Assembly: GCA_027486655.1 (NCBI GenBank)
Contig: JAIXOR010000086.1
Location: 62,001 to 126,000 of the forward strand
From: Verrucomicrobiaceae bacterium
GTDB lineage: Bacteria; Verrucomicrobiota; Verrucomicrobiia; Verrucomicrobiales; Akkermansiaceae
DNA length: 64,000 nucleotides
Direction: 5' to 3'
How positions within the stretch are numbered: the stretch's first letter is position 1; each line of letters opens with the position of its first letter. Position numbers and translations under genes: made by a program. The notes beneath the pieces were generated by a model. The model ran no database searches. It saw nothing but the letters and a program-made list of their open reading frames with translations, and had not been told where the DNA came from. Below, piece by piece: positions 59,144-64,000 of the stretch.

Positions 59144-60148
59144 ATGTCTGAATGGTATTACGCGCGCGGTGGTCAGCAAAGCGGGCCGGTCTCGTTTGAA
59201 AATCTGAGGGAACTCGCCCGCAGCGGCGGTCTCGATCCGGCCAAGGACCTTGTCTGGAACACCGGAATGAAGGACTGGACTCCCTCCGGCCAGGTCGACG
59301 GACTTTTCTCTTCCTCCCAATCCATCGCCATGCCCGCGGCGGATCCATCGAATCCCTACGCCGCCCCTCAAAGCAGCCCGGTCGAGATCGCTCCGGCGGC
59401 AGGCTCGCTTCCGGAGATCGAACCGGGAAGTGTCCCGCTCGAACCCACCGAGTGCATCCGTCGCGGATTCGAGCTCACCAAACGAAACTTCGGCATGATC
59501 CTCCTCGTCGGGTTGGTCTACATGGGCATTCTGATGGGTTCATCGATCGTTACCTCGGTCTTCCAAGGCGTTGCCGGCCCGCCTCAGGTGCCAGCGGAAG
59601 GCGGCACCGGCGAGGTCAGTGGCCCGGTACTGACCGTGTTCTTTGTTCTCCAGCTCCTCTCGCAGATCCTGTCCATCTACCTTGGACTCGGCCTGACGAG
59701 AATCGCCCTGAACTTCGTCTCGGGGAAAACCGTCGCCGTTGGCCAATTGTTCGGCGAAGGGCACAAACTGCTCCGAGCGCTCGGAGCCTCGATCCTCTTT
59801 GGCATTGTCGTGGCCCTTGGATTCCTGCTGCTGATCGTCCCCGGTGTTTATCTTGCCCTTCGCTACGGCCTTTACATGACGGCGATCGTCGATCGCGATC
59901 TCGGGGTGATGGAGTCGTTTGCCTACAGCTCGCGGCTCACCACCAACAACCGCATGAACCTGTTCCTGCTCGGATTGCTCGGATTCCTGATCATCCTCGC
60001 GGGGATGCTGGCCTGTTTCGTGGGCTTGATCTTTGCCGCTCCGGTTGTCTGGCTCGCCTCTTCGGTTGCCTACCGCTGGCTCCAATACGGCAGAAGGGCC
60101 ATCGAGGACCATCCCGGGACCACCACCCCGGTCCTTTCCCAGCTCTGA
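59144..60148 (+). CDS. GYF-domain membrane protein (NPYAAP type)
   Basis: About 334 aa. Residues 1-50 are a GYF_2-type domain (WYYARGGQQSGPVSFENLREL..DLVWNTGMKDW), which often binds Pro-rich peptides; NPYAAPQSSP follows near 70. From about 110 on there are five or six membrane helices, resembling the glycerophosphoryl-diester/DUF-type membrane domain common next to GYF domains. Function unknown. ATG at 59144 chosen because MSEWYYA is the standard GYF start; dnaE begins 65 bases downstream. Confidence 0.7.
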   Translation: MSEWYYARGGQQSGPVSFENLRELARSGGLDPAKDLVWNTGMKDWTPSGQVDGLFSSSQSIAMPAADPSNPYAAPQSSPVEIAPAAGSLPEIEPGSVPLEPTECIRRGFELTKRNFGMILLVGLVYMGILMGSSIVTSVFQGVAGPPQVPAEGGTGEVSGPVLTVFFVLQLLSQILSIYLGLGLTRIALNFVSGKTVAVGQLFGEGHKLLRALGASILFGIVVALGFLLLIVPGVYLALRYGLYMTAIVDRDLGVMESFAYSSRLTTNNRMNLFLLGLLGFLIILAGMLACFVGLIFAAPVVWLASSVAYRWLQYGRRAIEDHPGTTTPVLSQL

Positions 60149-60213
60149 AAAATCGGCCGGCGGCAATACCCCACTTGCCCTGACCGGAGACTCGGCTAGC
60201 CTCGGCCAGCCCG

Positions 60214-63200
60214 ATGTCTGACTCGTTCGTTCACCTCCACCTCCATACCGAATTCTCACTGCTCGATGGCATGATCCGCACCAAGGATCTCGCCAAGCGG
60301 GCCGCGGAGCTCGGCATGCCCGCCGTGGCGATGACCGATCACGGAAATCTCTACGGGGCCATCGAGTTCTATCAGAACTGCCGCAAGGCCGGGGTGAAAC
60401 CGATTTTCGGTTGCGAGATCTACCTCGCGCCCCAGTCGATGGAGGACAAGAAGGATCTCGTCGGACGGAAGCGGGCGACTCACATGACCCTGCTCGCCGA
60501 GACGGACGAGGGCTGGAACAACATTTCCAAACTCGTCTCCAAGGGACATCTGGAGGGGCTTTACTACGGAAAACCCCGTGTCGACCGCGAGGCCTTGCGT
60601 CAGTTCTCCAAGGGCATCATCTGTCTGACCGGATGCATCTCCGGCCCGGTCAACGAGTGGCTTCTTGCCGGCGACGAGGAAAAGGCCCGGGAAACACTCG
60701 CCGAACTCGTGGACATCTACGGTGCGGCAAACACCTATGTGGAAATCCACGACCATGGGCTCGAACCGCAGCGGCGGGTGACTCCGGGGCTCCTCAAGCT
60801 GGCCCGCGAGTTCGGATTGAAACCGGTGGCCGCCAACGACGTCCACTTCCTCCACCGGTCCGACCATGAGGCCCATGACGTGATGATCTGCATCGGCACG
60901 GGCCACTTGCTCATCGATGAAAACCGGATGCGCTACACCCCCGAGGTGTACTTCAAGACCGCCGAAGAAATGCGGCGGCTCTTCGCGGATGTCCCCGGGG
61001 CTTGTGATGCCACTCTTGAAATCGCCGAGCGCTGCAACGTCCAGCTCAAGCTCGATTCCACATCTTCCGAGAAGTATCCCCAGTTCGGAACGCCGGATGG
61101 CTCGCCCCGCGAGGAGTATCTCATGCGGGTTTGCCAGGAAGGGCTGGTGAAGCGCTACGGTGAGGAAAAGGCCGCGCAGCCGGAAATCCAGGAACGGCTG
61201 AAGTATGAGGTCAACATCATCAACCAACTCGGCTTTGCCTCTTACTTCCTCATCACCGCCGATTTCATCCAGTGGGCGCGCGACCACGACATTCCGGTGG
61301 GACCGGGCCGTGGCTCGGCAGCCGGATCACTTGTTGCCTTTGTGATGGGCATCACCAACATCTGCCCGCTCCAGTTCGGATTGCTCTTCGAGCGCTTCCT
61401 CAACCCGGAACGCGTCAGCCCTCCGGACGTCGATATCGACTTCTGCCAATCCCGCCGGCCGGAGGTGATCGATTACGTCCGCAAGAAGTACGGCGAGCGC
61501 AGTGTTTCCCACATCATCACCTACGGCACGCTCGGTGCGAAGAGCGTCATTCGCGACGTCGCCCGGGTCATGGGCGTTTCCTATGGCGATGCGGACCGCA
61601 TCGCGAAAATGATCGAAGCCAAACCCGGTGTGACCCTCAAGGGCGAGTGGGATTCCAAACCGGAACTCCGCGAGTTGATCGAGGCCTCCTCCACGTACAA
61701 GGAACTCTGGGAATACGCACTCAAACTCGAAGGGATCAACCGCAACGTCGGCATCCACGCCGCGGGCGTGGTGATCGGCGACCGTGAACTCGACGAGCAC
61801 GTCCCGCTCACGCGCGGCAACGAAGGTGAAGTCGTCACCCAGTATGACATGGGCGCGATCACCGAGGTGGGCCTCCTCAAGATGGACTTCCTCGGTCTCA
61901 AGAACCTCACCGTCATCCAGGAGGCCGTCGAACACATCCGCAAACACAAACCGGGATTCGAGATCGAGAAAGTCGCTCTCGATGACAAGGCCACCTTCGA
62001 CCTGCTCAACCGCGGTGAGACGATGGGCGTGTTCCAGCTTGAATCCGGCGGCATGGTGGAAACCTGCCGGAAGTACCAAATCGAGAAGATCGACGACATC
62101 ATCGACCTGCTCGCCCTCTATCGTCCCGGCGCCATGCAGTTCATCGATCAGATGATCGAGGTGAAAAAGGGCAGGAAGAAGGCGGTTTACGAGCATCCGC
62201 TGCTTGAGACCGTGTGCGGCAACACCTACGGGGTGATGATCTATCAGGAACAGGTGCAGAACGCCGCAAAGCTGCTCGCAGGATACACGCTCGGCGGTGC
62301 GGACCTTCTGCGCCGGGCGATGGGCAAGAAAGACCCGGAAAAGATGGCCAAGGAGCGCGGCACCTTCGTCGCGGGATGCGAGAAGACCAATGGCATCGGT
62401 GCCAACCTCGCCAGCCAGATCTTCGACAAGATCGAGATGTTCGCCGGCTACGGATTCAACAAGTCGCACTCGGCCTGTTATGGTCACATCTCCTACTGGA
62501 CGGCCTGGCTCAAGGCGAACCATCCGGTCGAGTTCATGGCGGCGCTTCTTTCCAACGAAATCCACAACACGGACAAGATCGGCGTTTTTGTTTCCGAATG
62601 CCACCGCATGGGAATCGAGATCCTGCCCCCGGACCTCAACGCCTCGCTGCTTCGCTTTGCGCCGGAAACCACTCCCAACGGAGCACGCGGAATCCGCTAC
62701 GGGCTTGCAGCGATCAAGAATTGCGGCGAAGGCGCGATGGCAGCCGCCATCGAGGAACGAAAGGCGAGGGGACCATTCGCATCACTCGAAGACTTTTCCA
62801 CCCGCCTTGATTCCAAGGTGGTCAACAAGCGCATCCTGGAAAACCTGATCAAGGCCGGAGCGGTCGACTGGACGGGTGAAACCCGTGCCGGCATGGCGGC
62901 TCGGTTGGAGCAGGTGGTCGCCTCCGCTTCATCCGCACAAAAGGACCGCGCGTCCGGGCAGGTTTCAATGTTCGATGCCATGGAGTTCGTCGCTCCCGCT
63001 CCGGTTGCCAAGTCGGGCCCGGAATTTGTCGAAGAGTGGAGCAAGGACGATCGCCTCGCCCACGAGAAGGAATTGCTTGGGTTCTACGTCACCGGACACC
63101 CGCTGGACAAGTTCCGCGGAGTGATCGATTCGGAGAAATACAAACGACTCGGATTGATCGATGATCTCGACGTCACCAATCCCCGCGAGCGATTTCCCTT

Positions 63201-63684
63201 TGCAGGCATGATCCGCTCACTGGAGTCCAAGGTCACCAAAACCGGCAAGCCCTTTGGAATCCTGATCCTTGAGGACTTCACTGGAAGCGCCGAGATCATG
63301 TTATGGGGCGAGACCTTCGTGCCTGCCCGCGACGCGGGATTGCTCGAGGTGGGCAGGATCATCCGTCTCAAATGCGCGGTGCAAGTGGACGACCGCACCG
63401 GCGGCCGCAGGCTCACCGGATACGAGTTGTCCGAACTCAAGGCCCGCAAAGCCTCGGCAAACGGCAAGGGTCCCTTGGAACTGATGCTTTGGACCACTCG
63501 CCATGGGGAAAGAGACCTCAACGAGATCCTGGATGCGGTTTCCGCACACCCGGGAAACACGCCGCTTCTCCTGCATTTCCAAAACAGCGCGGGAAGACGC
63601 GTCACCGTGGCGGCGGACGATTCGTTTCATGTGAAACGATGCGACGCCCTTCTGGCGGCTCTCGATCGCTGGATCGAGGATTGA
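60214..63684 (+). CDS. dnaE: DNA polymerase III alpha subunit
   Basis: 1156 aa, the usual length. Replicative polymerase. The N-terminal PHP domain shows HLHTEFSLLDG and DHGNLYGAIEF; the polymerase core has VGPGRGSAAGSLVAF near residue 370, PPDVDIDFCQSRR near 405 (catalytic Asp pair) and GVFQLESGGM near 610; the C-terminal part has a tandem HhH region and an OB fold (FPFAGMIRSLESKVTKTGKP..). The PHP domain keeps many metal ligands, so proofreading or pyrophosphatase activity is possible. DnaE1 rather than DnaE2 type, by length and context. Confidence 0.97.
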   Translation: MSDSFVHLHLHTEFSLLDGMIRTKDLAKRAAELGMPAVAMTDHGNLYGAIEFYQNCRKAGVKPIFGCEIYLAPQSMEDKKDLVGRKRATHMTLLAETDEGWNNISKLVSKGHLEGLYYGKPRVDREALRQFSKGIICLTGCISGPVNEWLLAGDEEKARETLAELVDIYGAANTYVEIHDHGLEPQRRVTPGLLKLAREFGLKPVAANDVHFLHRSDHEAHDVMICIGTGHLLIDENRMRYTPEVYFKTAEEMRRLFADVPGACDATLEIAERCNVQLKLDSTSSEKYPQFGTPDGSPREEYLMRVCQEGLVKRYGEEKAAQPEIQERLKYEVNIINQLGFASYFLITADFIQWARDHDIPVGPGRGSAAGSLVAFVMGITNICPLQFGLLFERFLNPERVSPPDVDIDFCQSRRPEVIDYVRKKYGERSVSHIITYGTLGAKSVIRDVARVMGVSYGDADRIAKMIEAKPGVTLKGEWDSKPELRELIEASSTYKELWEYALKLEGINRNVGIHAAGVVIGDRELDEHVPLTRGNEGEVVTQYDMGAITEVGLLKMDFLGLKNLTVIQEAVEHIRKHKPGFEIEKVALDDKATFDLLNRGETMGVFQLESGGMVETCRKYQIEKIDDIIDLLALYRPGAMQFIDQMIEVKKGRKKAVYEHPLLETVCGNTYGVMIYQEQVQNAAKLLAGYTLGGADLLRRAMGKKDPEKMAKERGTFVAGCEKTNGIGANLASQIFDKIEMFAGYGFNKSHSACYGHISYWTAWLKANHPVEFMAALLSNEIHNTDKIGVFVSECHRMGIEILPPDLNASLLRFAPETTPNGARGIRYGLAAIKNCGEGAMAAAIEERKARGPFASLEDFSTRLDSKVVNKRILENLIKAGAVDWTGETRAGMAARLEQVVASASSAQKDRASGQVSMFDAMEFVAPAPVAKSGPEFVEEWSKDDRLAHEKELLGFYVTGHPLDKFRGVIDSEKYKRLGLIDDLDVTNPRERFPFAGMIRSLESKVTKTGKPFGILILEDFTGSAEIMLWGETFVPARDAGLLEVGRIIRLKCAVQVDDRTGGRRLTGYELSELKARKASANGKGPLELMLWTTRHGERDLNEILDAVSAHPGNTPLLLHFQNSAGRRVTVAADDSFHVKRCDALLAALDRWIED

Positions 63685-63696
63685 CCCCCGCGGGAC

Positions 63697-63999
63697 TCAG
63701 CCCAGAAGCGGGCGGATGGACTCGAGCGCTTCCTCGGAAACGACGCAAGTCGCCGCGTCGAGGCAGAGGCTCGGTGGCTCCGGGAGCGAAAACCAACTGC
63801 GACAACCTCCGAAGCTCTTTTCGTAAGGGAATTCCCAAGGGCTCTGGAGCTTGCGGACCTGAATGAGCGCCGCGTGGATGCTCCCGGCTGCCATGCCCTT
63901 TCCCTCCCAATCAAAACGATCCCTGACCGTACTTTCCGAATAGATATGGTGAGGTGCCAAGGCGAGAACCTTCTCCCAATCGGTCAGCGTCACCGCACA
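63697..63999 (-). CDS. DUF1802-like protein, partial at the right edge
   Basis: At least 98 aa are visible. The pattern PHHIYSESTVRDRFDWEGKG, then ALIQVRKLQSPWEFPYE and FGGCRSWFSLP fits the C-terminal part of DUF1802 proteins (full size about 180 aa), which are of unknown function. The frame is open to the window edge, with an apparent GTG at 63993 that need not be the real start, so I treat it as 5'-partial. It converges with dnaE, 12 bases apart. Confidence 0.6.
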   Translation of the reverse strand, partial: CAVTLTDWEKVLALAPHHIYSESTVRDRFDWEGKGMAAGSIHAALIQVRKLQSPWEFPYEKSFGGCRSWFSLPEPPSLCLDAATCVVSEEALESIRPLLG

Positions 64000-64000
64000 C

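Noticed and set aside
61327-62604. 425-aa minus-strand frame over dnaE
   Set aside because: Antisense shadow of a secure dnaE; composition is that of a reverse-strand frame in high-GC DNA.

Overview
This is a 64 kb chromosomal window of high GC content, with no sign of being a plasmid or phage. It most likely comes from a Verrucomicrobia (Verrucomicrobiota) bacterium of the Luteolibacter/Haloferula type. Support for this: a PEP-CTERM anchored protein, several membrane proteins with the N-terminal NPYxxP signature, prepilin-like cassettes with ATGA overlaps, many short secreted hypothetical proteins, weak Shine-Dalgarno sequences and several TTG/GTG starts. This placement is an inference from gene content, not from a 16S gene. 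I saw no rRNA, tRNA, CRISPR array, insertion sequence or attachment site.

Layout. 1-1221: C-terminal end of a type I restriction HsdR subunit, cut by the window edge. 1317-4204 (minus): copper/heavy-metal cluster of a Cys-rich exported protein, a multicopper oxidase fused to a CopB-like outer-membrane domain, and a YHS-type metal-binding lipoprotein. 4277-9067 (minus): RTX-repeat secreted protein, NPY membrane protein, cysS, tiny PEP-CTERM protein. 9174-11804 (plus): membrane protein, Hpt phosphotransfer domain, PH-like membrane protein, YbjN-like protein, PagL-like lipid A deacylase. 11801-16873: Kef-type antiporter, two methyltransferases, small lipoprotein, aspartate-type aminotransferase. 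16957-20385: c-di-AMP cyclase cdaA with a vestigial CdaR, an acidic repeat protein, a TpsB/FhaC-like outer-membrane transporter. 20516-27124: ECF sigma/anti-sigma pair, SufT-like protein, LMW phosphatase, trpD, FtsB/DivIC-like protein, hpt, dgt. 27287-35936: DUF4407 protein, 1051-aa beta-propeller protein, rhomboid-like pseudoprotease, ftsY, mutL.

36145-45427 is the most unusual part. Two paralogous pairs of secreted proteins (here called a1-b1 and a2-c-b2) flank a double-psi-barrel-like protein. They are followed by a three-gene prepilin-like operon (D-E-F, each joined by ATGA overlaps). D and E keep the prepilin Glu5; the large F lacks it, as the GspK/PilX tip subunits do. I propose a type IV filament/pseudopilus tip cassette with duplicated secreted partner proteins. 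No ATPase, platform or secretin gene is present, so assembly genes must lie elsewhere.

45431-64000 is mostly housekeeping: COG1579 zinc-ribbon protein, rarD, a dCMP-deaminase-like enzyme, 2-oxoacid:ferredoxin oxidoreductase korAB, a YidE/AspT-type transporter, thioredoxin, a Pro/Ala-rich repeat membrane protein with a 27-aa companion, a Wzz-like chain-length protein, archaeal-type proS, a tubby/LURP-like protein, a secreted helical protein, rlmN, a GYF-domain membrane protein, dnaE and an edge-truncated DUF1802-like gene.
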